From the NCBI GenBank assembly GCA_959602045.1, contig CAUGRT010000005.1:1-64000 (forward strand): DNA of 64,000 nucleotides. Reading direction: 5' to 3'. This document shows, piece by piece, positions 18,953-27,698 of the stretch (position 1 is the first letter of the stretch; each line of letters begins with the position of its first letter). The translations under genes were made by a program, and so were the position numbers. This stretch comes from an uncultured Clostridia bacterium (GTDB lineage: Bacteria > Bacillota > Clostridia > UBA1381). The notes beneath the pieces are model-generated. The model made no database searches, was not told where the DNA came from, and was given only the letters and a program-made list of their open reading frames with translations.

Positions 18953-20104
18953 CTATTCCTCATGCTCATCCGATAGAATATATTCTTTCAGCGCATTGAG
19001 GGTCTGCCCTGTTTTTTTGAATACCTGTTGGGTAATTTTAATCGGCGTATCGAAAACGCCGCCCTTATATAAGCTGACAATCAGCAGCATAATCAGCGGA
19101 CCGGCAATCAACCCGCCGACGCTCAGTGTTCGGTAGCCAATATACATCGACATCAGCGTAAGCAGCGGATTCATTCCAACATTGGTGCTAACAAGCTTCG
19201 GTTCAATCAAATGCCGCGTCAGAGCGATGGAGCAGTACACCAGAATAATGCAAAACCCCATTTTCAGATCGCCGTTTAAAAAGTTCATCACGCTCCACGG
19301 CCATAAAATCAATCCGCTCCCGAAAATCGGCAACGCGTCCAAAAATGCAATCCCCAGCGCAATCAAAATGGCATACCGTACCCGAAGCGCCAAGAACCAG
19401 ATGAACATAATGCTTGCCGTAACGGACATAATAATCAGCTGCGCTTTTACATATCCTCCAACATACCGGCGGATTTCCGACCATACCAGTGCGGATTTGG
19501 TCGTTTGAATCTTAAACAGCCGATTAATAATCTGCGTTACGGAGGTGGAATCCGAAACCATAAAATACAGCGATAAAATCGCCACGATAATCGCAACAAA
19601 GGCGTTCGGCATCGCCTTGACAAACCGTGCCGCATAATCCATCACAAGCCCTGTTGCACTGCCCGTTCCGGAAACCGCTCCCGAAAGCGCGTCCTGAACG
19701 CTTTCCGGCAAGCTCCGGTAGAGAACCGAAATCTTGCTAATCGCCTCCGAATACTGTGCCATAAAGTATGCCTTAAAATCCGGATTGTCAACAAACAGCG
19801 CCTTGACCTGTCCCGAAAGAGAGCTTGCGCCCCAGTAAACCAAGCCAACCACCAGTCCCAATACGGCAAGTACCACTAAAATTACGGTCACGCCGCGCGG
19901 AAACTTGAATTTTCTTTGCAGTAAATCCGCCAATGGGTTAATCGCTTTCGCAAGAACATAACCGATAATAAACGGCAATAAAAGTCCCGTCAGCAACCCC
20001 AGCAGTTCAATCAGTCTCGGCGTCAGAAAATACAGTAACGCCGCTGCCGCGATAACTCCCAAAGGCCATAATAAAATCTTAAAATCTGATTTTTTCCATT
20101 TCAT
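18953..20104 (-). CDS. AI-2E family (YtvI-like) transporter
   Basis: Polytopic membrane protein of 383 aa with about 8 hydrophobic segments: a pair at residues 12-55 (LWPLGVIAAAALLYFLTPRL, LLLPFIIGYVLA), one at about 70-92, a central group from about 160, and a closing cluster from about 235. The AI-2E/PerM signature is seen as LPIFGSGLILWPWS near 270 and GLIAGPLIMLL near 335. Substrates of this family vary (autoinducer-2 export, Na+/H+, sporulation-related) and cannot be deduced. SD AGGAGGAACTTTCT-ATG. It is located upstream of metG. Confidence 0.85.
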   Translation of the reverse strand: MKWKKSDFKILLWPLGVIAAAALLYFLTPRLIELLGLLTGLLLPFIIGYVLAKAINPLADLLQRKFKFPRGVTVILVVLAVLGLVVGLVYWGASSLSGQVKALFVDNPDFKAYFMAQYSEAISKISVLYRSLPESVQDALSGAVSGTGSATGLVMDYAARFVKAMPNAFVAIIVAILSLYFMVSDSTSVTQIINRLFKIQTTKSALVWSEIRRYVGGYVKAQLIIMSVTASIMFIWFLALRVRYAILIALGIAFLDALPIFGSGLILWPWSVMNFLNGDLKMGFCIILVYCSIALTRHLIEPKLVSTNVGMNPLLTLMSMYIGYRTLSVGGLIAGPLIMLLIVSLYKGGVFDTPIKITQQVFKKTGQTLNALKEYILSDEHEE

Positions 20105-20192
20105 AGAAAGTTCCTCCTTTCGGAAGATAAATCACAGGCAATCGCAAAATCCCAATACCCTGTTAGATCTGTAAGTTAAAACTATTCTCGCC

Positions 20193-20290
20193 GGGAATGT
20201 AAGTGTATTTCATTCTGCGAAGGCGAGTTCTACTCCGCGCAGCGTAGCGGATGTCTGAGCCGCAGGAGAATGAAATACACTTACATTCCC
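20193..20290 (-). repeat. dispersed hairpin element, copy 7
   Basis: The core is on the minus strand. Arms GGGAATGTAAGTGTATTTCA and TGAAATACACTTACATTCCC are perfect complements, extended by TTCT/AGAA. It lies between apgM and the AI-2E-type gene. Confidence 0.92.
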
Positions 20291-20336
20291 CTCGCCTCAC
20301 TTCGAGATCCACCCCTGCAATCACCTGAAAAATGCA

Positions 20337-21548
20337 TTATTTTCCGAGAAAACGATTCATCAGCGTATAGCCTTTATCAATATAAATTCCTGTCTTTTTG
20401 CCGTTTTCCTCGGTATAAGTAAGTCCGCTGCCACCCTCCGTTTTCGTGCTGTCAAAAATCACATACGGAACGGGATCGCTCACATGCGTTTTCAGCTTGA
20501 TCGGCGTAGGATGATCCGGCATAATCAACATTTTATAGTCTATGCCTCTTTGCTCCAGATTATCCTTTAAGAAACGGATTACTTTGGAATCAATGGTTTC
20601 TACGGCAAATTTCTTCTTATCGGGCAAGCCCTGGTGTCCCATTTCATCGGGAGCCTCCATATGCACGTAAACAAAATCGCTGCCACCCAGTAACGCATCC
20701 AAAGCCGCCTGTGCCTTACCGTCCCAGTTGGTTTCGCAATTTCCGGTTGCGCCCTCTACATCAATCGACTCCATACCGGCACATTTTGCGATTCCCTTAA
20801 TCAGATCAACGGCACTGATAACACTTCCCTTTAATCCGAACTTTTCTTCAAAATTATCCAGCTGCGGCTTGGTGCCTTCGCCCCAGACCCAGATGGAGGT
20901 CGCCATATTTTTGCCCTCTGCGGCACGCTTTTTGTTCACGGGATGATTGCGCAGAACCTTTTCGCTGCGTTTCATCATATCCAGAAGCGTTTCCGCACCG
21001 TCCCCCTGGGGAAGATGACCGGCAATCTTTTTGTCGGAAATATCATGGGGAGGGGTCAGGCTGACGTTGGTCGAGCCGCCGTCCCATACGGTCAGATGGC
21101 GATAGCTGATCCCCGGATAGAATTTGATTTTATCGGTATTCAGTTCCGCTGCAACAGCATGAATCAACTCTGCCGCCTCCTCTGTGGAAATTTCACCGGC
21201 GGAATAATCCAGCATCGTTTTATCCTCGTAATTTTCCTCATCTGAAAGCGTTACAAGATTGCAGCGAAAGGTTACGTCGCTGTCCTTCATCTGAACGCCG
21301 ATGGATGCCGCCTCCAGCGGTGAACGCCCGGAATAGCACTTTTGCGTGTCATAACCCATTACCGAAAGATTGGCAACGTCACTGCCCGGCTTCATACCGT
21401 CCTGCACCGTCTTTACCATGCCCAGCTCACCATGCTGCGCCATATAATCCATCATAGGCTTGTCTGCCGCCTCCAGAATGGTTTTCCCTCCGAATGCGTC
21501 TACGGGATAATCCGCCATTCCATCGCCCAATATAACAATATATTTCAT
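20337..21548 (-). CDS. apgM: cofactor-independent phosphoglycerate mutase, archaeal type
   Basis: Interconverts 3- and 2-phosphoglycerate without 2,3-BPG, a metal-dependent alkaline-phosphatase superfamily enzyme. The opening VILGDGMADYPVDAFGGKT carries the first metal Asp. VANLSVMGYD near residue 70 holds the catalytic Ser, GRSPLEAASIG follows, and the C-terminal metal ligands are in HMEAPDEMGHQG and MPDHPTP. 403 aa fits the ApgM group, not the 510 aa bacterial iPGM. Start MKYIVILGDG lies behind a hairpin-SD module (AATGGAGGATATATC-ATG). dnaD lies 209 bp upstream and element copy 7 downstream. Confidence 0.9.
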   Translation of the reverse strand: MKYIVILGDGMADYPVDAFGGKTILEAADKPMMDYMAQHGELGMVKTVQDGMKPGSDVANLSVMGYDTQKCYSGRSPLEAASIGVQMKDSDVTFRCNLVTLSDEENYEDKTMLDYSAGEISTEEAAELIHAVAAELNTDKIKFYPGISYRHLTVWDGGSTNVSLTPPHDISDKKIAGHLPQGDGAETLLDMMKRSEKVLRNHPVNKKRAAEGKNMATSIWVWGEGTKPQLDNFEEKFGLKGSVISAVDLIKGIAKCAGMESIDVEGATGNCETNWDGKAQAALDALLGGSDFVYVHMEAPDEMGHQGLPDKKKFAVETIDSKVIRFLKDNLEQRGIDYKMLIMPDHPTPIKLKTHVSDPVPYVIFDSTKTEGGSGLTYTEENGKKTGIYIDKGYTLMNRFLGK

Positions 21549-21552
21549 GATA

Positions 21553-21587
21553 TATCCTCCATTCTGCCGCCAACCGCGGCACACGTT
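21553..21587 (-). promoter_or_regulatory. hairpin-plus-Shine-Dalgarno module, copy d (apgM leader)
   Basis: Minus strand: AACGTGTGCCGC, loop GGTT, GGCGGCAGAATGGAGGA, TATATC-ATG. Confidence 0.6.
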
Positions 21588-21756
21588 AATCTCTCTCTTT
21601 TGGATTCATCGAGATTCGCTTGATTTTATTATATAATAAATTCCGATAATTTTCAAGCTAAATTTAGCATAAACAGGAGATTCGGAGATATGGTTTTTTT
21701 GTGAACAAGTATGTGAAAAAACCTCGGGAATCCCCCTGCACCGCTCGGGAATTGAA

Positions 21757-22725
21757 TTATTTATCATATTTTTGCTGCATGATTTCCTCAATTTTATCAT
21801 AATCATATCCCGTTTCATCCTTATAGACATTCAATTCCTTTTCGGAACGGGAATTATTCCGAAATTCCTCCTGCTCCTTCTCCGCGTCGGGAACGGTGAA
21901 AATGCCTTTTTTATACCAATTCTCAATGATGGAATTAATATACGGAAACGACAGCTTGTTGGTACGGATAATGCAGTATTCATACGCTAATGCGACCATA
22001 TCCTCACTCATATTATAAGAGTCGCGCCAGGACTTCAGATACATTTCCTCCGTTTTGGAAAGCGAACGGTCGTCAATGCCGAACAAGCGGCGGATATTGC
22101 CGAAATAGCTGTTTTTCTCCGCTTGATCATGCATATATTGCTCTGCCGCGGAAATCGTGGTAATGCCGTTTTCGTGCCAGCCGATCGCAACCTTTTCAAT
22201 ATATTTCATGCTGCGCTTATCCTTGGAAACGCAATATTCGAGAATCATCAGAATAACCTCCGGCGAAAATCCTAACTCATCATAAAGCCAGTATAGCGTT
22301 TCAATATCCCGATCGCTCAGCGTTTTTCCGAGCATTTGCTGAGCAAGCTGGCATAAATCCGAAAGATTCTGATTTTCGGTCATAATATATTTGATGCTTT
22401 CCGCAGATTTTTTCGGTTTTTCGGCAGGTGCCGGCTCATTTTCCGGTTCTTCCTCCATCGGTCGCGGCTTTCCGAAAATAATCTGATCGCCGAAAGCACA
22501 TAGACACCCCTGCTCCGAAAGATATTCAAATGCCTTTACCACATCGCTTTCCAGTAAGTCCAGCTTATCCGCAATTTCGCCGTAATCGCACCGAATCCCC
22601 TTTTGGGCAAGATTCAGCGCATACAGATAAACCTTGACAAATGCCCCGTTTGCTTTGGGCATGACATTTTCGATAAAATCGGACGGTACGCCGATAAAGT
22701 TCAAATTGTAAATAAATTCAGCCAT
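21757..22725 (-). CDS. DnaD-domain protein (primosome component)
   Basis: Probable replication-restart or initiation protein of the DnaD/DnaB family. An N-terminal winged-helix region (KVYLYALNLAQKGIRCDYGE, about residues 31-50) precedes two repeated DnaD_C-type units. One is SDRDIETLYWLYDELGFSPE...IEKVAIGWHENGITT (about 135-195). The other is SLSKTEEMYLKSWRDSYNMSE...YINSIIENWYKKGIFT (about 220-290). Such twin DnaD domains are common in Clostridia. 322 aa. It starts 10 bp after the thyA stop, with SD AGGAGGAAGCA-ATG, so both are one unit. Confidence 0.85.
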   Translation of the reverse strand: MAEFIYNLNFIGVPSDFIENVMPKANGAFVKVYLYALNLAQKGIRCDYGEIADKLDLLESDVVKAFEYLSEQGCLCAFGDQIIFGKPRPMEEEPENEPAPAEKPKKSAESIKYIMTENQNLSDLCQLAQQMLGKTLSDRDIETLYWLYDELGFSPEVILMILEYCVSKDKRSMKYIEKVAIGWHENGITTISAAEQYMHDQAEKNSYFGNIRRLFGIDDRSLSKTEEMYLKSWRDSYNMSEDMVALAYEYCIIRTNKLSFPYINSIIENWYKKGIFTVPDAEKEQEEFRNNSRSEKELNVYKDETGYDYDKIEEIMQQKYDK

Positions 22726-22734
22726 TGCTTCCTC

Positions 22735-23562
22735 CTATTCCGCGATCGGAATTGTTTCATTCAGTTCATGGAATTGATAATTTACCAACGTAAAATCATT
22801 TCGGTCAAACGCGTAAAAATCATCCCGCGGCGTGATTTTCAGCTCCGGCGCAGGATATGGCTTGTTGGCAATAATCTTTTTGATGATCGGAATGTGCCGG
22901 TCGTAGATGTGCGCGTCCGCAATGACATGCACCAACTCGCCCGGCTCAAAGCCGGAAACCATCGCAAACATATGCACCAATGCCGCATATTGGCAGACAT
23001 TCCAGTTGTTCGCGGCAAGCATGTCCTGAGAACGCTGATTCAGAATCGCATTCAAACGATTTCCGGTAACGTTAAACGTCATACTGTAGGCACAGGGATA
23101 TAAATTCATTTCGTGCAGATCCTGATGTACATAAATATTCGATAAAATGCGCCGTGATGCGCTGTTGTGCTTTAAATCATAGAGGATTCTGTCTACCTGG
23201 TCAAATTCGCCCTCGGGATATTGGTGCTTGATGCCGAGCTGATAGCCGTAAGCTTTTCCGATTGATCCGTTTTCGTCCGCCCACTGATCCCAAATGTGGC
23301 TGTGCAGATCATGGACGTTATTAGATTTTTTCTGCCAGATCCAGAGCAGCTCATCTATGGCGGATTTCAGATAGGTTCGCCGCAGAGTCAAAATCGGAAA
23401 CTCTTTCGACAGATCGTAGCGATTGACAATACCAAAACGCTTGATCGTATGCGCCGGCGTTCCGTCCTCCCATCTGGGACGCACCTCCATCCCCTCATCC
23501 GAAAATCCGTGCTCTATAATTTCAGTACAGTTTTTAATAAAAATTTCATCTGCTAAGCTCAT
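22735..23562 (-). CDS. thyA: thymidylate synthase (ThyA-like, divergent active site)
   Basis: Makes dTMP from dUMP with methylene-tetrahydrofolate. Arg in PILTLRRTYLKSAIDELLW (about residues 55-74), the dUMP/phosphate region KHNSASRRILSNIY (about 129-142), the nucleophile in NLYPCAYSMTFNVTGNRL (Cys near 156) and RSQDMLAANNWNV are in ThyA order. HVIADAHIYDRHI closes the site. PCA replaces the usual PCH, and AANNWN replaces the usual LGxPFN; both are seen as unusual. 275 aa fits. It is between the ABC-F gene and dnaD. Folate genes are not adjacent. Confidence 0.88.
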   Translation of the reverse strand: MSLADEIFIKNCTEIIEHGFSDEGMEVRPRWEDGTPAHTIKRFGIVNRYDLSKEFPILTLRRTYLKSAIDELLWIWQKKSNNVHDLHSHIWDQWADENGSIGKAYGYQLGIKHQYPEGEFDQVDRILYDLKHNSASRRILSNIYVHQDLHEMNLYPCAYSMTFNVTGNRLNAILNQRSQDMLAANNWNVCQYAALVHMFAMVSGFEPGELVHVIADAHIYDRHIPIIKKIIANKPYPAPELKITPRDDFYAFDRNDFTLVNYQFHELNETIPIAE

Positions 23563-23577
23563 GTATCTGTTTCCTTT

Positions 23578-25191
23578 CTAAGCTTTTCCTTCTTTTTGCA
23601 TTTCAAGATACTCATCATAGGTACACATCCGGTCAACCACACTGCCGTCCGCCTTAATATCCAAAATACGGTTTGCAATCGTGTTCATAAATTCATGGTC
23701 GTGGGACGCGAAAATAATATTGCCCTTGAAGGCTTTCAGACCGTTGTTTACGGCGGTAATACTTTCCAGATCAAGGTGGTTCGTCGGCTGATCGAGCAGC
23801 AGAACGTTGGAGCCGAACAGCATCATGCGTGAAAGCATACAGCGCACCTTTTCCCCGCCGGAAAGAACCTGCACCTCCTTGAATACGTCATCGCCCGAAA
23901 AAAGCATTCTGCCTAAGAAACCGCGGATATACGTTTCGTTCTGGGTTTCAAATCCCGGCGGTGAGAACTGGCGCAGCCAATCCATCAGATTCAGCGTGCA
24001 GCCGTCAAAGTATTCGGAATTATCCTTCGGGAAATAGCTGCGAGAGGTGGAAACGCCCCATTTGAGTGTGCCGGAATCCGGTTCGGTTTCCTCGGCAAGC
24101 AGTTTCATAAACTCTGTTACGGCAATTTCGCTGTCCCCTACGACCGCAACCTTATCGCCGTGATTCAGCGTAAAGGTGAAATTGTCGAGAACCGTTTCGC
24201 CGTTTACGGATTTGGAAAGTCCGTCAATCATCAGCAAATCGCGCCCTGCCTCACGGTCCATATCAAAACCCACGAACGGATACCGCCGCGAGGATGCCGG
24301 CAATTCCTCAACCGTCAGCTTGTCGAGCATCTTTTTACGGCTTGTTGCCTGCTTGGATTTGGACTTGTTGGCGCTGAAACGCTGAATAAAGGTTTGCAGC
24401 TCCTTGATCTTTTCCTCGGCTTTCTTGTTTTGCTGTTTAATCATGCGTTCGATAAGCTGACTGGATTCATACCAGAACTCATAGTTACCGACATACATTT
24501 TAATTTTTGTATAATCAATGTCCACAATATGCGTGCAGACAACGTTCAGAAAATAACGGTCATGCGATACGACAATCACCGTTCCCTCGTAATCCAGAAG
24601 AAAATCCTCCAGCCATTCGATTGCTTGAATATCCAGATGGTTGGTCGGCTCGTCCAGCAGAATAATATCGGGATTGCCGAACAATGCCTGTGCCAACAAA
24701 ATTTTGACCTTTTCGCTGTCACCGACCTCGGACATCTGCTGATATAGCAATCCCTCATCCAAGCCTAAGCCTTGAATCAGCTTGGAAGCGTTGGAATCGG
24801 CTTCCCAACCGTCCATTTCGGCAAATTCCGCCTCTAATTCCGCTGCCTTGATTCCGTCCTCATCGGAGAAATCCTCTTTTTCATACAACGCGTCCTTTTC
24901 TTTCATAATATCATAGAGCTTTTTGTTTCCCATAATAATGGTGTCAAGCACACTGTAAGCGTCATAGGCGAAGTGATCCTGTTTTAATACCGACATCCGG
25001 CAATTCGGATCAATCGAGATTTCGCCGGTCGTGGTTTCAAGCTCGCCGGAAAGCAGCTTCAAAAATGTGGATTTTCCGGCTCCGTTCGCGCCGATCACGC
25101 CGTAGCAGTTGCCGGGAGTGAATTTCAAATTTACATCAGAAAAAAGATTTTGCCCGCTGAAGTTCAGGCTGACGTTGGTTACTGTTATCAT
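23578..25191 (-). CDS. ABC-F family ATPase
   Basis: Cytosolic protein with two ABC domains and no membrane part; the family acts on ribosomes (translation factors or antibiotic protection). Domain 1 has GANGAGKSTFLKLLSGE (about residues 34-50) and DIILLDEPTNHLDI. The linker helix with EKIKELQTFIQRFSANKSKS is at about 245-265. Domain 2 has GDSEIAVTEFMKLL, LSGGEKVRCMLSRM and VLLLDQPTNHLD. Domain 2's Walker A, VVGDSEIAVTE, lacks the usual GKST and is degenerate; domain 1's signature, MSEVGDSEKVKILLAQAL, replaces LSGGE. 537 aa, like YkpA/YbiT. Start MITVTNVSL; SD GAAAGGAATCCGATAC-ATG. Alternating degenerate sites are common in this subgroup. Confidence 0.9.
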   Translation of the reverse strand: MITVTNVSLNFSGQNLFSDVNLKFTPGNCYGVIGANGAGKSTFLKLLSGELETTTGEISIDPNCRMSVLKQDHFAYDAYSVLDTIIMGNKKLYDIMKEKDALYEKEDFSDEDGIKAAELEAEFAEMDGWEADSNASKLIQGLGLDEGLLYQQMSEVGDSEKVKILLAQALFGNPDIILLDEPTNHLDIQAIEWLEDFLLDYEGTVIVVSHDRYFLNVVCTHIVDIDYTKIKMYVGNYEFWYESSQLIERMIKQQNKKAEEKIKELQTFIQRFSANKSKSKQATSRKKMLDKLTVEELPASSRRYPFVGFDMDREAGRDLLMIDGLSKSVNGETVLDNFTFTLNHGDKVAVVGDSEIAVTEFMKLLAEETEPDSGTLKWGVSTSRSYFPKDNSEYFDGCTLNLMDWLRQFSPPGFETQNETYIRGFLGRMLFSGDDVFKEVQVLSGGEKVRCMLSRMMLFGSNVLLLDQPTNHLDLESITAVNNGLKAFKGNIIFASHDHEFMNTIANRILDIKADGSVVDRMCTYDEYLEMQKEGKA

Positions 25192-25391
25192 GTATCGGAT
25201 TCCTTTCGATTGGGATATGGTTTGAATTTTAACGTAAAATTCGATATACAGAATCATTATACTATAATATCCGGAGAAAATCAAGAAGTCCAACCGAATT
25301 TCTGAAATTATATCGTCCCGTGCGGCACAAGATCATTAATTTTTTTGAAACTTTTTCGGAATTTAGGGCAATCTATATCCGAGGTGTTATC

Positions 25392-26627
25392 ATGAAACGG
25401 TGTTTTTGGATTTATTGTATTCTTTTTGCGGTATTTCATATCGGCGGCGGCAGTGTCTGTGCGGCGGTTTATGAATTGGATGAAATTCTGGACGCACAAA
25501 TCCGCAAATATGGGGTCTTCAATGGAGAAACCGGATTGATTTATGCTTCGGTTGAAAATTTTGGTGATTCCTCTGTACTGTTCACCGCCTATTTTACTGA
25601 TGGTGAATTGGGTTTTTCCGTGTTTGATAATCAAGACGGGGCGGAGCAGACAGACGCGCTCTCTTTCCCGGTCGGCGGAAAAAACCGTTATGTTCTGTCT
25701 TTGGGCAGCGTCGGCGGCGATTCTGCGGTTCTTCTGACGACAAACGGGATTCAGGAGGCATTTGTTCTGCGCGGCGATCGGTTCGAACAAAGCTACCGAA
25801 AGGCGGTTGTCAAAAAGGAATTGGCGGAATACCGAAACGGAAAAATTCAGATCAAGACCGAGGAGGATATTTTTGCATTGCTGAAAAGTCTGAAAAACAA
25901 ACGGATTCTCGAATCCCGGCACCCAAACCTTGTTGGGGAGCTGCGTCCGGAGCTGCGGCAAAATATTTGCAATCTGCTCAGTGCCTGCGCGGATGTGATG
26001 AGCTTTGACAAAAACAATCCCGATCCGGATCGCTTGATGCGTTCTGTGCTCAACACGCATCAAAATTTTACGGCTCTGACCGATCTTCCGCCCGACAGCG
26101 GCGGCAATGACAAGCTGGGGTTTGTATCTGCGGAATTTGTGGACTATATAATAAGGAATATTTTCGGCAGCGAGCCGGTCAAGCCGCGGATTGACGAGCT
26201 GATTCAGCGCGGCTTTTGCCTGAACGGGAACCGGTACGATTATGAAAAATTGTATAATGTCACATTTTCAACCGAAATTCTTGATCTTGTCGCCGCCTAT
26301 CCTCTGGGCAGAGGGGTTTATTATGTGGTGTTTTCGGATATTTATCTTCGGGGCGATACCAAAATCGAGGAATATAGCTTTGCGGTTGTGAAAACAGCTA
26401 AGCAATATGCTCTGCTTCGGCTGGGAATGGGCGAGCCGCTTTTATCGGACAGCGAAATTTCCGCTTATGCGCCGTTCGGGCTGAGAAACAACTATTTTTA
26501 CAGTAATATTCCGATGGGAAAATATGAACCGATCAGCGTCAAGGTCAGAACCGCTGCCGCAATCGTTGCGGGGGCAATTGTTATCGGAGTTGCCGCCGTT
26601 TGGATTTGGAAACGCAGAAACGTGTGA
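25392..26627 (+). CDS. unknown secreted protein with C-terminal membrane anchor
   Basis: I do not recognise this gene. It has 411 aa with a signal peptide (about residues 1-24, CFWIYCILFAVFHIGGGSVC then AAVYEL) and a closing membrane helix (about 385-406, AAAIVAGAIVIGVAAVWIW) followed by KRRNV. The body is therefore outside the membrane with a short basic tail inside. The body is mixed alpha/beta, rich in phrases like VLSLGSVGGDSAVLLTTNG and VVFSDIYLRGDTKIEEYSF that suggest a beta-propeller-like or unknown fold. It stands alone between the ABC-F gene (divergent) and the str operon. The start is MKRCFW; an open frame 24 codons further up lacks an SD. Confidence 0.7.
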   Translation: MKRCFWIYCILFAVFHIGGGSVCAAVYELDEILDAQIRKYGVFNGETGLIYASVENFGDSSVLFTAYFTDGELGFSVFDNQDGAEQTDALSFPVGGKNRYVLSLGSVGGDSAVLLTTNGIQEAFVLRGDRFEQSYRKAVVKKELAEYRNGKIQIKTEEDIFALLKSLKNKRILESRHPNLVGELRPELRQNICNLLSACADVMSFDKNNPDPDRLMRSVLNTHQNFTALTDLPPDSGGNDKLGFVSAEFVDYIIRNIFGSEPVKPRIDELIQRGFCLNGNRYDYEKLYNVTFSTEILDLVAAYPLGRGVYYVVFSDIYLRGDTKIEEYSFAVVKTAKQYALLRLGMGEPLLSDSEISAYAPFGLRNNYFYSNIPMGKYEPISVKVRTAAAIVAGAIVIGVAAVWIWKRRNV

Positions 26628-26727
26628 AAAGCGACAGATTAGGCAAAAGAAACGGGATTTTGACGGCAATTTTTCGGCAAATTTGAAGAAAATCGTAAAG
26701 AATGCGTAAAAAGTAAAAAAAATCGTG

Positions 26728-26756
26728 AAAAACCCTTGACAATTCGAGGGTTTTTA
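26728..26756 (+). terminator. terminator overlapping the str promoter
   Basis: AAAAACCCT, loop TGACAATTCG, AGGGTTTTT followed by ATATAT. It ends transcription from the upstream gene. Its loop contains most of the -35 hexamer of the next promoter. Confidence 0.65.
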
Positions 26757-26764
26757 TATATAAT
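26736..26764 (+). promoter_or_regulatory. str operon promoter
   Basis: TTGACA (26736-26741), 17-base spacer, TATAAT (26759-26764): a perfect consensus sigma-A promoter. Transcription would begin near 26771, about 48 bases before the L7Ae-like start. Confidence 0.85.
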
Positions 26765-26818
26765 TTTATAGACTGCTTTTATGGTGGATATTTGGGACTC
26801 GGAAAGGAGCGTGGAAAG

Positions 26819-27067
26819 ATGATAAGCGAATCGGAAAAGAAGAACTTGCTTGTAGGCTTTAAGCAGACCTTGCGGGCTGTGGAAGAAAAACGGGCGGAAA
26901 AGGTTTTTCTGGCAGGTGACTGCGAATCAAAAATAAGCGCGCCGATCGAGAATGCTGCTTCCTCAAACGGAACGCAGATTTTTTACGTATCGACCATGAA
27001 GGAGCTGGGTGAGATGTGTGGCATCGAGGTCGGCTCAAGCTGTGCGGTCATATTAAAACAGGCGTAA
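26819..27067 (+). CDS. L7Ae/L30e/S12e-family (YbxF/YlxQ-like) RNA-binding protein
   Basis: 82 aa kink-turn RNA-binding fold that often precedes rpsL in Firmicutes. LVGFKQTLRAVEEKRAEKVFLAGDCE (helix-strand, about residues 9-34) and EMCGIEVGSSCAVILKQ at the end match YbxF-like proteins. The central basic KT-motif is weak (ISAPIENAASSNG). The start follows GGAAAGGAGCGTGGAAAG. First gene of str operon; rpsL begins 34 bp later. rpoB/rpoC, usually next to it, are not upstream here. Confidence 0.85.
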   Translation: MISESEKKNLLVGFKQTLRAVEEKRAEKVFLAGDCESKISAPIENAASSNGTQIFYVSTMKELGEMCGIEVGSSCAVILKQA

Positions 27068-27100
27068 GCCAAAAATTATTAAGAAAGGAAGTAACACGGT

Positions 27101-27520
27101 ATGCCTACATTTAACCAACTGGTTAGGACAGGAAGAAAGACATCGGTCAAGAAGTCTACGGCTCCCGCGCTTCAGAAGAGCTTGAACTCCCTGAAGAAAA
27201 AGACAACGGACAAGAGTTCCCCGCAAAAGAGAGGCGTTTGCACGGCTGTAAGAACCGCTACACCGAAGAAGCCGAACTCTGCATTGAGAAAGATTGCCAG
27301 AGTTAGACTGACAAACGGTATCGAGGTAACAGCTTACATTCCGGGCATCGGCCACAATCTTCAGGAACACAGCGTTGTTCTGATTAGAGGCGGAAGAGTA
27401 AGAGACCTTCCGGGTACAAGATACCACATCATCAGAGGTACACTTGATGCTCAGGGTGTGAACGGTCGTCTTCAGGCTCGCTCCAAGTACGGTGCAAAGA
27501 GACCTAAGGAAAAGAAGTAA
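27101..27520 (+). CDS. rpsL: 30S ribosomal protein S12, with Arg at the Lys88 position
   Basis: Decoding-centre protein of the small subunit. The conserved loops [19 protein letters not shown] and [15 protein letters not shown] are present. 139 aa, as usual for Gram-positives. The Lys43-equivalent is kept (TPKKPNS), but the next loop reads [13 protein letters not shown] instead of the common GGRVKDLPG. That is a Lys-to-Arg change at the position called Lys88 in E. coli and M. tuberculosis, coded by AGA. In those species this substitution gives streptomycin resistance. YIPGIGHN also differs from the common YIPGEGHN. SD AAGAAAGGAAG. Codon use is that of a highly expressed gene. Confidence 0.97.
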   Translation: MPTFNQLVRTGRKTSVKKSTAPALQKSLNSLKKKTTDKSSPQKRGVCTAVRTATPKKPNSALRKIARVRLTNGIEVTAYIPGIGHNLQEHSVVLIRGGRVRDLPGTRYHIIRGTLDAQGVNGRLQARSKYGAKRPKEKK

Positions 27521-27698
27521 GAAATGCTGCATAAATAAAAATTGAGCAGCATGTATCACAAGTGCATATCGAGTTATACTAAGATAGATTATACATTTGA
27601 TACGCGCTGACGGAATTTTGAAATACTAAATTCAGAGTACCTGTGATATTCATGAAGCGGCAGCGATTGCCGCGCAAATAATGAAGGAGGGAAGTAAA
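27521..27698 (+). other. rpsL-rpsG intergenic region with hairpins
   Basis: 178 bp. ATGCTGC/GCAGCAT (27524-27552, loop of about 15) and, directly before the rpsG ribosome site, GCGGCA, loop GCGAT, TGCCGC (about 27657-27673). There is no T-run, so read-through to rpsG is expected. Confidence 0.5.

Noticed and set aside
25308..26063. Long antisense frame opposite the secreted-protein gene
   Set aside because: No SD and low-complexity codon pattern. The plus-strand frame has a signal peptide, an anchor and a good codon bias.
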